Assembly (NCBI RefSeq): GCF_003008515.1
Contig: NZ_CP027668.1
Location: 744,001 to 808,000, forward strand
Direction of reading: 5' to 3'
Source of the DNA: Phreatobacter cathodiphilus
GTDB taxonomy: Bacteria; Pseudomonadota; Alphaproteobacteria; Rhizobiales; Phreatobacteraceae
Length of the DNA stretch: 64,000 nucleotides
The notes under the pieces were generated by a model that worked only from the letters and a program-made list of their open reading frames with translations, did no database searches and had not been told where the DNA came from. The position numbers were made by a program, and so were the translations under genes. This document shows, one piece after another, positions 51,699-61,166 of this stretch; position 1 is the stretch's first letter; the number at the start of each line of letters is the position of its first letter.

Positions 51699-52856
51699 TC
51701 AGCAGCGCTCGGGCGCAAGCGTCCGGGCCGGCGCCTCCGGCCGGGCCTTGGCGGTGGCAGGTTTCGCCCAGGGCTCCGACTTGAACAGGCGCGCGAGCCA
51801 GGCTGCGGCGACGATGCCGGCGAGGCCGGCGAGGTTCACCACCGCCACGGGTCCGGGCGCGTCGCCGAAGACGTCGAGCGCGATGCCGCCGGTCCAGGCG
51901 AGGGCGGTGCAGGCGAGGAAGGCCGGCAGCGACTGCGTGCCCACGAGGGTCAGCACCGCCGCGCCGCGGGTCTCCATGAGCCAGCGGGCCCGCTCGAGCA
52001 GCGACAGCACGAGATAGGTCAGAGCCAGGAAATGGACGATCCGTACCGGATGGACGTTGGTCCAGGTGTTGAGCGGCAGCAGCGCCGTCTGCCAGTCGAC
52101 GAGCGCCGGATAGGCGTCGGTGAAGCCCCAGAAGTTGAAGGGGACGGAGACGAGGACGATGGCGGCGGAGGCTGCGACAAGCCGCGGCCGCCCCAGCGCC
52201 GGCGGCCTCCACCAGCCGAGCCCGATGGCGAAGCCGAGGAAGAACAGCACCTGCCAGGCGAAGGGATTGAAGAACCAGTGCCCGGCGCTCCCCGAACGGC
52301 CGGGCATGGCGAGGCCGAGGACGAGGGCCGCCAGATAGAGCGCTGTGGACAGGGCGAAGGGCGCCGCGGGATGCAGCCGCCGCGCCGCCATCATGACCGG
52401 CACCAGCGCCAGCACGACCATGTAGAGCGGCAGGATGTCGAGCAGCATCGGCACGTAGGTGAGCGTCACCAGGGCGCCGAGCGCCTGGGCGGGCGCGGCG
52501 AAGACATGGGCGAGGGCGCGCATGGCGTGGCTCTCCGCCGGCGCGAGCAGCACGGTGATGCCGGCAAGCGCCACGAACAGGGCGAGATGAGCCCAGTAGA
52601 GCTGCCAGATGCGCTGGACGATCTTGAGGCTCGCGGGCCCGAAGCCTGCCGTCCCATAGCTCCGCCCGAAGGCCATGGCGCTGGCGAACCCCGATCCGAA
52701 GACGAAGAGTTCGGTGGCCGAGGAGAATCCGAATCGCGCGGGAATCCAGGCGAGCCATGGGTTCTGCGGCATGTGGGCGACGAAGATGATGAGCATGCAC
52801 AGGCCGCGGAAGACGTCGAGGCGCGGATCGCGGGGGCGCTTGGGCGGCGTGGTCAT
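51699..52856 (-). CDS. OpgC-domain acyltransferase-like membrane protein
   Basis: The 385-aa protein has about ten membrane segments. The N-terminal RDPRLDVFRGLCMLIIFVAHMPQNPW is the OpgC signature, and SSATELFVFGSGFASAMAFGR follows. OpgC-type proteins succinylate osmoregulated periplasmic glucans. The related acyltransferase His is in AHM. No opgGH genes are in the window. The start at 52856 (MTTPPKRPRD) has GAG 7 nt upstream; a long upstream frame to 53498 lies opposite another gene and is a shadow. It is convergent with the chemoreceptor gene. Confidence 0.87.
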   Translation of the reverse strand: MTTPPKRPRDPRLDVFRGLCMLIIFVAHMPQNPWLAWIPARFGFSSATELFVFGSGFASAMAFGRSYGTAGFGPASLKIVQRIWQLYWAHLALFVALAGITVLLAPAESHAMRALAHVFAAPAQALGALVTLTYVPMLLDILPLYMVVLALVPVMMAARRLHPAAPFALSTALYLAALVLGLAMPGRSGSAGHWFFNPFAWQVLFFLGFAIGLGWWRPPALGRPRLVAASAAIVLVSVPFNFWGFTDAYPALVDWQTALLPLNTWTNVHPVRIVHFLALTYLVLSLLERARWLMETRGAAVLTLVGTQSLPAFLACTALAWTGGIALDVFGDAPGPVAVVNLAGLAGIVAAAWLARLFKSEPWAKPATAKARPEAPARTLAPERC

Positions 52857-53051
52857 GGTGGGCTCGCGGGTCGCTGGCACTGTCGTGGATACGCGGACGC
52901 ATCGACGGCCGTTACGCGCTGGCGGGCGGCACCGCCGCCGCGGCGTCTCACGCTTTGGTGAACGTGCCGCACGGTAACGTCGCGGTGCCCGCCGCGAATG
53001 GTCAGCAGCGGGCGACGATCGCCCCGGACCAGGACCAAAGGGGGCTCCACC

Positions 53052-53561
53052 ATGATGACCGACACCGCCGCACCCGCCGCCAGCCGCATCGCCGGCATCG
53101 CCGTGCCCGGCCTGCGCGAGATGATCGCCCTCGTGGTCGGCGGCTTCGCCGGCCTCGGCATCTGGGAGATCTGGGCCAACGTGCCCACCGCCATCGTCGC
53201 CGGCGGGCCGCTGGAGCCGCCCGCCCTCATCAAGGCGCTGTTTGCCGCCCGTCTCGGGTTCGAGCCCTCCGACGTCGTCGCCAAGGCGCTGCACTACGCC
53301 ACCGGCGTCGTCGGCTATCCGCTCGGCTATTATCTCCTCACCCGCAACGGCGTTTCGCTCGGGCGGCGCTGGAACGGCTGGGCCTGGGGCACCTTCACCA
53401 CCTTCATCGCCCTCGGCATCTTCGCTCCGCTCGCCGGGCTGCCCTTCATGCTTCTCGCCTGGGGTGGCCAGCTCACTATCATGAGCACGATCGGCCACGC
53501 CCTCTACGGCGCCATGGCCGCCTGGGTGACCGAGATGATGCTCGACCGCGACCGCCCCTGA
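53052..53561 (+). CDS. membrane protein of unknown function
   Basis: The 169-aa protein has about four hydrophobic segments (MIALVVGGFAGLGIWEIW, VVGYPLGYYLL, WGTFTTFIALGIFAPLAG, LTIMSTIGHALYGAMAAWV). No family that I can name. AAAGGGGG about 7 nt before the ATG supports the start. It is divergent from the OpgC-like gene. A strong hairpin follows at 53596-53632. Confidence 0.75.
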   Translation: MMTDTAAPAASRIAGIAVPGLREMIALVVGGFAGLGIWEIWANVPTAIVAGGPLEPPALIKALFAARLGFEPSDVVAKALHYATGVVGYPLGYYLLTRNGVSLGRRWNGWAWGTFTTFIALGIFAPLAGLPFMLLAWGGQLTIMSTIGHALYGAMAAWVTEMMLDRDRP

Positions 53562-53595
53562 GCCGGTCGGGACATTTGGCGCGAAGGTGGAAAGG

Positions 53596-53632
53596 AACGG
53601 GCAACCCTGGCCGACGCCAGGGCTTGCCCGTT
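53596..53632 (+). terminator. long hairpin between two small genes
   Basis: A 15-bp stem (53596-53610 with 53617-53632, one bulged C) closes a CCGACG loop and is followed by AACCATTCC. It lacks a T run. It may terminate the membrane protein gene or structure the leader of the next gene. Confidence 0.6.
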
Positions 53633-53694
53633 AACCATTCCTGTACGAGAAAGACGCCATCGTGCCGCTCAAGAGCACGTTCGAGGATGCGCGC

Positions 53695-53898
53695 ATGACC
53701 ACCATCAAGCTGCAGATCCCGCCGGACCTCCTGGCCGCGGTGGACCGCTTCATCGAGGAAGAGGTCCCCGACGTCAGCCGCCCCGACGCCCTGCTCGCCG
53801 CCCTGCGCGCCTGGGCCGTCGGCAACGGCCTCATGCTCTCCTGGCGCGGCCCGCAGGAGCCGCCCGCCACTTGGCCTGAGGCCGCCAACGACGGGTGA
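53695..53898 (+). CDS. small ribbon-helix-helix-like protein
   Basis: The 67-aa protein starts MTTIKLQIPPDLLAAVDRFI, a beta strand then helix, followed by SRPDALLAALRAWAVGNGLM, a second helix, which is the ribbon-helix-helix pattern (MetJ/Arc). Such proteins bind DNA as dimers, for example antitoxins or repressors. The start has GAGGA 7 nt upstream; a GTG at 53662 is less likely. No toxin gene is adjacent. A bidirectional terminator lies downstream. Confidence 0.78.
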   Translation: MTTIKLQIPPDLLAAVDRFIEEEVPDVSRPDALLAALRAWAVGNGLMLSWRGPQEPPATWPEAANDG

Positions 53899-53931
53899 GG
53901 GCAGGGCCCTCGCCGTTCCAGACCGCTTCGC

Positions 53932-53958
53932 AAAGCCCGGCGTGACGCGCCGGGCTTT
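53932..53958. terminator. bidirectional terminator between convergent genes
   Basis: AAAGCCCGGCG (53932-53942) and CGCCGGGCTTT (53948-53958) form a perfect 11-bp stem with A and T runs at the two sides. It separates the small RHH gene (+) from the TRAP dctM gene (-). Confidence 0.85.
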
Positions 53959-53975
53959 CCGCTTCCGCCGCCCCC

Positions 53976-55250
53976 TCAGCGATACCAGAGCGTCGGCAGC
54001 GCCGTGGTGAACCACGGAAACACCGAGATCAGCACCAGCACCAACAGCAGCGGCACCAGGAAGGGCGTCACACCCGCCACCGTCCGCTCGAACGAGATGT
54101 TGGCGACCTTCGACAGCACGAAGAGCACCATGCCGACGGGTGGCGTCAGCAGCCCGATCATCAGGTTCAGCACCATCACCACCCCGAACTGTACCGGATC
54201 GATGCCGACCTTGAGGATGATCGGCATGAAGATCGGAACGAGGATGGAGATGGCGGCGATGGTCTCCATGAAGCAGCCGACCACCAGCAGGAACAGGTTG
54301 ATGATCAGCATGATCAGCAGCGGGTTGTCGGTCACCGACAGCAGGCCCGTGGCGATCGCCTCCGTCACCCGCGTGGTGGTCAGCACCCAGCCGAAGAGCG
54401 AGGCCGCGGCGACGATGATGAGGACGCTCGCCGTGGTCTCGATGGTCTCCAGCGTGATGCGGTAGAACTGCTTGAGCGTCAGGGACCGGTAGAGCAGGGC
54501 GCCCAGCAGCAGCGCCCAGGCGCAGGCGGCGATCGCCGCCTCCGTCGGCGTGAAGATGCCGAGGGACATGCCGCCGATGATCAGCGCCGGCGTGAACAGC
54601 GCCGGAATGGCGCGCAGAAAGGTCTCGCCCAGCGCCTTCATGCGGAAGACCTGGTCCCGGCCGATCCCGTGCCGGTGCGCGTACCAGGTGACGTAGAACA
54701 TCATGACCACGGCCATGAGCACGCCGGGGATGAGCCCCCCCGCGAAGAGCTGGCCGATGGAGACGTTGCCGACGACACCGAAGATGACCATGGGCAGCGA
54801 GGGCGGGATGATCGGCCCGATGGTGGAGGAGGCCGCGGTGATGCCGACGGCGAACTCGTCCTTGTAGCCGTGGTCGCGCATCGCCTTGATCTCGATGGTG
54901 CCGAGGCCGCCGGCATCGGCCACCGCCGTGCCAGACATGCCGGCGAAGATCACCGAGCCCACCACGTTGACGTGGCCGAGGCCGCCCTTCATCCAGCCGA
55001 CAGCCGAGACGGCGAAGTCGTAGATCCGGTTGGTGATGCCGGCCGTGTTCATCAGGTTGCCCGCGAGGATGAAGAACGGCACCGCCAGCAGCGGGAAGGA
55101 ATCGACGCCGCCGGCCATGCGATGCAGCACCACGAAGTCCGGGATCATGGTCTCGAACTTGATGTAGGCGAGCGAGCCCGCCGCGAGCGCGATGAAGATG
55201 GGGGTGCCGAGGGCGAGCAGGATGAGGAAGATGCCGAAAAGCCAGAACAT
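53976..55250 (-). CDS. TRAP transporter large permease (DctM)
   Basis: The 424-aa protein is standard length with about 12 membrane segments: ALAAGSLAYIKFE, AVPFFILAGNLMN, GMSGTAVADAGGLG, AASSTIGPIIPPS and FTPTEAA, all hallmarks of DctM. It is the third gene of a GntR-DctP-DctQ-DctM set read in the minus direction, 9 bp after dctQ. GAGGG precedes the ATG. Substrate class unknown, but probably an acidic sugar or carboxylate as in the DctP-containing family. Confidence 0.93.
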   Translation of the reverse strand: MFWLFGIFLILLALGTPIFIALAAGSLAYIKFETMIPDFVVLHRMAGGVDSFPLLAVPFFILAGNLMNTAGITNRIYDFAVSAVGWMKGGLGHVNVVGSVIFAGMSGTAVADAGGLGTIEIKAMRDHGYKDEFAVGITAASSTIGPIIPPSLPMVIFGVVGNVSIGQLFAGGLIPGVLMAVVMMFYVTWYAHRHGIGRDQVFRMKALGETFLRAIPALFTPALIIGGMSLGIFTPTEAAIAACAWALLLGALLYRSLTLKQFYRITLETIETTASVLIIVAAASLFGWVLTTTRVTEAIATGLLSVTDNPLLIMLIINLFLLVVGCFMETIAAISILVPIFMPIILKVGIDPVQFGVVMVLNLMIGLLTPPVGMVLFVLSKVANISFERTVAGVTPFLVPLLLVLVLISVFPWFTTALPTLWYR

Positions 55251-55259
55251 GCCGCGCCC

Positions 55260-55814
55260 TCAGTCGATGATGAGGCCCTGACGGGCCGGATCGGGACGCC
55301 AGCCGCGGCGGGCATTGGCGATGAACATCTGGCCCGCTCGCCAGAGCATGAGCAGGCAGCCGACGAGGATGCCGCCGTAGACGATGCTCATCGACAGGTC
55401 GAAGACCGTCATGCGCTGGATTTCCATGCGCTCGGTCACCTGCCAGGCGTACCAGACGAGCAGGGCGACGAAGCCGAGGACGATGACGTCGATGAGGAAG
55501 TTGAGCAGGCGAACCGCCGGCTCGGGAAGGAACTGGTGAAGCACCTCCACGGCGATGTGGCTGCGCCGGCGCATCGCCACCGCCGCGCCGACGAAGGTCA
55601 CCCACATCAGCAGGTAGCGGGCGATCTCCTCCGTCCACGCGAAGGACGAATTGAGGATGTAGCGGGAGAAGAACTGCAGGAAGACGACGAAGGCCATCAG
55701 CCAGAACAGCGTGAAGGCAATCCAGTCCTCGGGATAGTGCTCGATCTCGACGTCCGGATCCTCGACGACGATCAGGTGGTCCGCGCCGGGCGCGGTGGGA
55801 GGCGGCGTTGACAT
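55260..55814 (-). CDS. TRAP transporter small permease (DctQ)
   Basis: The 184-aa protein has four membrane helices with AWTEEIARYLLMWVTFVGAAVAMRRRSHIAVEVL, the family signature. A short N-terminal extension (residues 1-35) with an acidic patch precedes the first helix. The start at 55814 has AGGG 5 nt upstream. A longer frame to 55994 is Pro/Arg-rich and unlikely. It lies between DctP and DctM of the same transporter. Confidence 0.9.
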   Translation of the reverse strand: MSTPPPTAPGADHLIVVEDPDVEIEHYPEDWIAFTLFWLMAFVVFLQFFSRYILNSSFAWTEEIARYLLMWVTFVGAAVAMRRRSHIAVEVLHQFLPEPAVRLLNFLIDVIVLGFVALLVWYAWQVTERMEIQRMTVFDLSMSIVYGGILVGCLLMLWRAGQMFIANARRGWRPDPARQGLIID

Positions 55815-55923
55815 GGGAACCCTGTCGGAAGGCGGTATCGGGGCGCGGCGGCGGGACGGCGGCGCCGGTTCGCGGCGCCACCGTCTCGCTGGAAGGGGAG
55901 GAGGGCGGCGGCGCCGCCCCGCC

Positions 55924-56925
55924 TCAGCTGGAGGAGGCGAGCCCCTGAAGCGCGTCGTACTCGGCCTTGGACCACCCGGCGCCGGAGGCCGCATCGTTGT
56001 GCAGCGGCACCGCCGCGGCGCGGAAGGCGGCCCGGTCGGGCGTCACCACCGTCTTGCCGAGCTTGCGGAACTCCTCGGCGAGCTTCTGCTCGCTCTCGCG
56101 GATCTTGTCGCTGGCGCGCGAGGCGGCTTCCATCAGGACGTCCGAGAAGATCTTCTTCTCCGCGTCGTTGAGGCGGGCCCAGACGTGGCTGCCGACGATG
56201 GAGAGCAGCGATTCCGTGATGTGCCCGGTGAGCATGATGTGGCTCTGCACCTCGTAGAACTTCTTCGCCATGATCGTCGGCAGCGGGTTCTCCTGGCCGT
56301 CCACCGTGCCCTGCTGCAGGGCGAGATAGACCTCGGCGAAGGCGATCGGCGTGGCGTTGGCGCCCACCGACTTGGTGAACATCAGGAACAGCGGCGCCGG
56401 CGGCACTCGCAGCTTCATGCCGCGCATGTCCTCCGGCTTGGTGATCGCCTTGTTGGCGGTGACGTGGCGCTCGCCGTAGTAGGTGAGGGCGGTGACCTTG
56501 TGGCGGGTGCGGCCCTCGTAGCCGGAGGCGATCTGCCGGAACAGCGGCGAGTCGCGATAGGCCTTCCAGTGGTTGAAGTCGCGCAGCACGTAGGGCGCGT
56601 TGGTGATGGCGATCGGCTTGTGGATGGAGCCGGCGAAGGCGACGCCGGTGTAGATGATGTCCACCGTGCCGAGGCCGAGCGCCTCGTTGATCTGGTTCTC
56701 GTTACCGAGCTGCGAGGCCGGGAAGACCTCGATCTGGTACTTGCCGTTGGTGCGCTTGGCGATCTCGGCGGCGGCCCACTGGGCGTCCGTGTGGTAGGGC
56801 TCGCCCGTCTCGTAGACGTGAGCCCATTTCAGCTTCACCTGCTGGGCGCGCAGCGGCGTGGCGGCGAAGGCGGTCGTGGCAAGTCCTGCGCCCGCGATCA
56901 GGGCGTTGCGGCGTGTGATGGTCAT
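55924..56925 (-). CDS. TRAP transporter substrate-binding protein (DctP family)
   Basis: The 333-aa protein has a Tat-like signal (MTITRRNALIAGAGLATTAFA). DctP features are WAHVYETGEPYHTDAQWAAAEIAKRTNGKYQIEVFPASQLG, DMRGMKLRVPP (ligand Arg) and FAEVYLALQQGTVDGQENP. It should bind an acid and deliver it to the DctQM pair encoded downstream. GGGAGGA lies 6 nt before the ATG. The GntR regulator gene is immediately upstream (93 bp). Confidence 0.93.
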   Translation of the reverse strand: MTITRRNALIAGAGLATTAFAATPLRAQQVKLKWAHVYETGEPYHTDAQWAAAEIAKRTNGKYQIEVFPASQLGNENQINEALGLGTVDIIYTGVAFAGSIHKPIAITNAPYVLRDFNHWKAYRDSPLFRQIASGYEGRTRHKVTALTYYGERHVTANKAITKPEDMRGMKLRVPPAPLFLMFTKSVGANATPIAFAEVYLALQQGTVDGQENPLPTIMAKKFYEVQSHIMLTGHITESLLSIVGSHVWARLNDAEKKIFSDVLMEAASRASDKIRESEQKLAEEFRKLGKTVVTPDRAAFRAAAVPLHNDAASGAGWSKAEYDALQGLASSS

Positions 56926-57017
56926 GGGGTGTCCTCCCTACCCGATGGTGCTGTGATGGGCGGTTTTTCCGCCGCTTGTTGCCGCAGGACCGGTCGCGAT
57001 CCGGCGGTGGAATGGCG

Positions 57018-57749
57018 TCAGGCGCGCTTGAGATCGGGGCGCCCGATATCCTCCTGGAAAAAGTCGGGGTTGAAGCGCTCGAGATCCTCGGCGCCGAGCT
57101 TGAGCCCGTCGATGTGCCGGCCGAGGGCTTCGGCCGCGGCGTCCGGCCGGCGCTGTTCGATCGCCTTCAGCACGGCCTCGTGCTCGGCCACCACGCGGGC
57201 CATGCGGCCCGCCAGCGGCAGGGTCAGGCGGCGGAACCGGTCGACCTGCAGCTTCACGTGCCGCACCAGGGTCCAGACCCCGGGATGGCCCCCGGCCGCC
57301 GCGATGGCCTCGTGGAAGGCCTCGTCCGCCCGGTGGAAGGATTCGGTGTCGGCGGCCTCCGCCGCCTCCGCCATGCGCGCGACGATGGCGCCGAGTTCGA
57401 TGATCTGGCTCTTGCTCGCCCGCTCGACGGCGGCCCGCACCGCGTGCTGCTCGAGGATCCGCCGGATCGTGATCGCCTCCGGCAGGTCGGCCAGCGGGAT
57501 GCGCGAGACATAGGTGCCGGACTTCGAGACGATGTCCACCAGCCCCTCGTCGGAGAGGCGCAGCAGCGCCTCCCGCACCGGCGTACGGCTGACGCCGTGC
57601 TGGGCGGCGATGTCCTTCTCGTTGAGCTGGGAGCCGGGGGCGAGGCGCAGCGACAGGATATCGTCGCGCAACAGGCCGTGGATCGCCGCCGCCGCCGTCC
57701 GGCCGCGCGCCGCCTGCCTGTCCCGCATCCCTCCGATCACCGTCAGCAT
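57018..57749 (-). CDS. GntR family (FCD) transcriptional regulator
   Basis: The 243-aa protein has an N-terminal winged helix (LRLAPGSQLNEKDIAAQHGVSRTPVREALLRLSDEGLV) and an FCD helical domain (FHRADEAFHEAIAAAGGH, Asp and three His positions for metal or ligand). It should control the TRAP genes that follow on the same strand and respond to the transported acid. GAGGAG lies 5 nt before the ATG. The perfect palindrome at 57778-57789 is a likely operator. Confidence 0.93.
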   Translation of the reverse strand: MLTVIGGMRDRQAARGRTAAAAIHGLLRDDILSLRLAPGSQLNEKDIAAQHGVSRTPVREALLRLSDEGLVDIVSKSGTYVSRIPLADLPEAITIRRILEQHAVRAAVERASKSQIIELGAIVARMAEAAEAADTESFHRADEAFHEAIAAAGGHPGVWTLVRHVKLQVDRFRRLTLPLAGRMARVVAEHEAVLKAIEQRRPDAAAEALGRHIDGLKLGAEDLERFNPDFFQEDIGRPDLKRA

Positions 57750-57757
57750 TTCGGCTC

Positions 57758-57789
57758 CTCTGATATGAGAGGTACACCTGATATATCAG
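57758..57789. promoter_or_regulatory. GntR operator candidate
   Basis: CTGATATATCAG (57778-57789) is a perfect 12-bp palindrome. A related half site CTGATATGA lies at 57760-57768. They are 9-40 bp upstream of the gntR ATG, consistent with autoregulation of the gntR-dctPQM operon. Confidence 0.6.
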
Positions 57790-57945
57790 CTTGGCAATGA
57801 GCAGCTCGGTGTGGCTGCGGCCGCCCGCCACCGCCTGATCAATTCGGCTGCAGGACTGCCGGGTTTTGGAGCAGCGGAAGGGGCCGTGTGCGCCCCGGTT
57901 TGCGGCGATGCCGGCCATTTCTGCACTTTCCGCAGGAGAGGGCGC

Positions 57946-57962
57946 TTGGCATTGCCCTTGCT
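57946..57962 (+). promoter_or_regulatory. sigma-54-like promoter (-24/-12)
   Basis: TTGGCAT-TGCCC-TTGCT matches TGGCAC-N5-TTGCW with only one change, and the GG (57948) and GC (57960) doublets are 12 bp apart as required. It faces the ABC transporter/amidohydrolase operon, whose first ATG is about 320 nt downstream. Confidence 0.5.
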
Positions 57963-58034
57963 TTGATGAGGACCAGCGCAGCCCCCGCCGCAGGGCGAGG
58001 ACTTCAGGTTGGCGTGCCGCCTTGTTGTTGTGGA

Positions 58035-58053
58035 GATTGCGATGTTCGCAATC
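58035..58053. promoter_or_regulatory. palindrome, candidate operator of the ABC operon
   Basis: GATTGCGA-TGT-TCGCAATC is a perfect 8-bp inverted repeat with a 3-bp spacer, in the leader between the sigma-54-like promoter and the first gene. It is a good candidate regulator-binding site; the protein is unknown. Confidence 0.55.
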
Positions 58054-58282
58054 CTCGACCTCATCGGCTGCATCCGGCCGATGTCAACGAGCGTGGATCT
58101 AGGGCAGGAACCGGCCATCGCGCGATGCGCCAGCCGGGCGAAGGCTGATCGACCCCACAACAGCAGTCCAGAGCCGCAGACCGGACGGGTTACGCCTGCC
58201 CGGCTGCCGAGCCATGCGCCTGACGGCGCGGCCCTCTCGCATCCGCATTGTCCCCATCACCCGATCCTCAGCGGAGTCTCCC

Positions 58283-59335
58283 ATGTGTGACCGCCATGGC
58301 TGCATGCACCTGCCGAACCTCCAGGCCATGAACTTCTCGCGGCGCGGCTTCCTGCGCGCCGGCGCGGCGGCTGCCGCCATCACCATGGCCGTCGGCCCTG
58401 ATGTGGTGCTGGCCCAGGGCCGGCCGATCAAGTCGACCCACGGCACCGGCTTCTGCAACCTCAACATCTTCCTCGCCCACGCCATGCAGTTCTCGCGGGC
58501 CGAGGGGACCGACCTCCAGTTCGTCAACACGCCGACCTTCGCGGAGCAGGTCACCTTCCTCGGCATGGGGCAGGTCGACGTGGGTCTGATGCCCTATACG
58601 AGCTTCATGGCGCTCTTCGACGCCGGCGCGCCGGTCAAGGTGGTGGCCGGCGGCGGTGTCGAGGGCTGCGTGATCGTCTCGCGGCCGGGCCTCGATACGC
58701 CGCAGAAGCTCAAGGGCAAGACCCTCGGCACCTTCCAGCTCGATACGCTGGAGGTCATGCCCTACGACTACCTGAAGAAGAACGGCATCAGCTTCCGCGA
58801 CGTGACCGTACGCTATATGGGCTCGACCCCCGAGGCTGTGGAAGCCTTCAAGGCCGGCGCCATCGACTGGATTTGCACCATCGAGCCCTACGGCACCGCG
58901 CTCCTGCGCGACGTCCCCGGTTCGCACAAGCTCTCGGACGGCACTGACATCTACGGCAAGGGCTATACGGACTGCGTGCTCGCGGCCCGCTCCAGCCTCA
59001 TCGCCGAGAACCCGAAGGGCCTGAAGGCCATCATCAAGGCGATGATGCAGGCCCAGGCCATGGCCGAGAGTCAGCAGCAGGAGACGCTGACCAAGCTGGT
59101 CGGGACCTATTACAAGACCTCGATGGAAAACGCCGTCCTCGCCATGGGCAAGCAGCCGGCGGTGGTCGATGCCCGCTCGCAGACCCAGTTCATCCTGGAG
59201 CGCACCGACAGCCTGGTCGAGATGGGCTACATCAAGAAGAAGCCGACGCGCGAGGCCATCGACTGGACCCTGCTCGAGCAGGTCATCGCGGAGAACGCCG
59301 ATCTCTACGCCAAGCTGAAATACAAGTCGGCCTGA
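58283..59335 (+). CDS. ABC transporter substrate-binding protein (NMT1/TauA-SsuA type)
   Basis: The 350-aa protein has a Tat-like signal, SRRGFLRAGAAAAAITMA, after an unusual 15-residue leader that starts MCDRHGCMHLPN. GGAG lies 6 nt before the ATG at 58283; the internal ATG at 58328 gives a normal Tat signal. The body has the NMT1-like fold with TFAEQVTFLGMGQVDVGLMPYT and GKTLGTFQLDT. This family brings in nitrate, taurine, thiamine precursors or other N and S compounds. The permease gene starts 8 bp after the stop. Confidence 0.88.
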   Translation: MCDRHGCMHLPNLQAMNFSRRGFLRAGAAAAAITMAVGPDVVLAQGRPIKSTHGTGFCNLNIFLAHAMQFSRAEGTDLQFVNTPTFAEQVTFLGMGQVDVGLMPYTSFMALFDAGAPVKVVAGGGVEGCVIVSRPGLDTPQKLKGKTLGTFQLDTLEVMPYDYLKKNGISFRDVTVRYMGSTPEAVEAFKAGAIDWICTIEPYGTALLRDVPGSHKLSDGTDIYGKGYTDCVLAARSSLIAENPKGLKAIIKAMMQAQAMAESQQQETLTKLVGTYYKTSMENAVLAMGKQPAVVDARSQTQFILERTDSLVEMGYIKKKPTREAIDWTLLEQVIAENADLYAKLKYKSA

Positions 59336-59343
59336 GGCGGACC

Positions 59344-60277
59344 ATGACGGACGCCGCCATCGCCGATCACGTGCCGCCGGCTCCCAAGGCCTCCGCCGTT
59401 CCCAAGGGGACGGCGGAAACCTGGAGCACGCGCCTGAAGGAGAAGCTGGCCGAGGCCGCGCCGCGGATCGGCTGGACGCTGGTCTCGGTCGGGCTCTTCG
59501 CCGGGATCTGGGAACTGCTCTGGGCGGTGGGCGTCGCCGACCCCAAGCTCCTGCCACCGCCGCACGTCTTCCTGGGCGCCTTCGCCGACCAGGCCAAGTT
59601 CTTCAACACGGCCACGCGCTGGTCCATCGGCCTCAATCCGGCCGACGGCCCGACGCCCCGCCAGGCCCTGTTCATCACCGTCGGCGCCACGATGGGCCGG
59701 GTCTTCTCCGGGCTCCTCATCGCTTCGGTTCTGGCGGTCACGGTCGGCGTGCTGATCCGCTATTTCCACCTCTTCGAGAAGCTGACGCTGCCGACCATCA
59801 CCCTGCTGTCGCCGGTCTCGCCCATCGCTTGGCTGCCGGTCGCCATCTTCATCTTCGGCATCGGCAACGCGCCGGCCATCTTCATGGTCGTCATCGCCCT
59901 GTTCTTCCACATGGTGCTGGGCACGGTGGCGCAGATCGACGGGGTGAATCGCAACCTCATCAACGTCGCCCGCACCATGGGGGCGACGAAGCGCCAGATC
60001 TATCTGCGCGTCATCGTGCCGGCCATCCTGCCCGGCCTGCTGATGGTGCTGAGGCTCAACATGTTCGGCGCCTGGATGGTGGTGCTGATCGCCGAGACCA
60101 CCGGCGTCGGCTACGGCCTCGGACAGGTGATCATGCTGGCGCGCAACACCTTCAACCCCTCGCTGGTCTTCTTCTGCATCGCCCTCATCGGCTTCCTCGG
60201 CTTTGCCTCGGACTGGATCCTGCGCATGGTCCAGAAGCGGATTCTCTACTGGGTGCCTGAAACGACGGGAGTTCTGC

Positions 60278-60288
<11 letters not shown>
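59344..60288 (+). CDS. ABC transporter permease (SsuC/TauC-type)
   Basis: The 314-aa protein has six membrane segments and the EAA loop VARTMGATKRQIYLRVIVPAILPG, conserved in SsuC, TauC and NrtB permeases. An N-terminal soluble stretch of about 40 residues precedes the first helix. It forms a homodimeric channel with the ATPase encoded next, whose start overlaps its 3' end by 11 bp. Confidence 0.93.
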
Positions 60289-61105
<817 letters not shown>

Positions 61106-61166
61106 CGCCACGCGCGGCGGCTCCGCCGCGCGCCCCTCCGTCCCACATCCCTTCCGGAACCCGCCC

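Larger units (their letters stand above)
57790..58282. other. 493-bp regulatory region between the GntR operon and the ABC operon
   Basis: No convincing gene is present. It holds a sigma-54-like promoter (57946-57962), a near-perfect palindrome (58035-58053), and the long leader of the ABC operon. Short open frames here lack ribosome sites and conserved features. Confidence 0.6.

Noticed and set aside
53695-53898. RHH protein as the antitoxin of a toxin-antitoxin pair
   Set aside because: No toxin-sized gene follows; a bidirectional terminator and the TRAP dctM gene on the other strand are next. A lone regulator is more likely.
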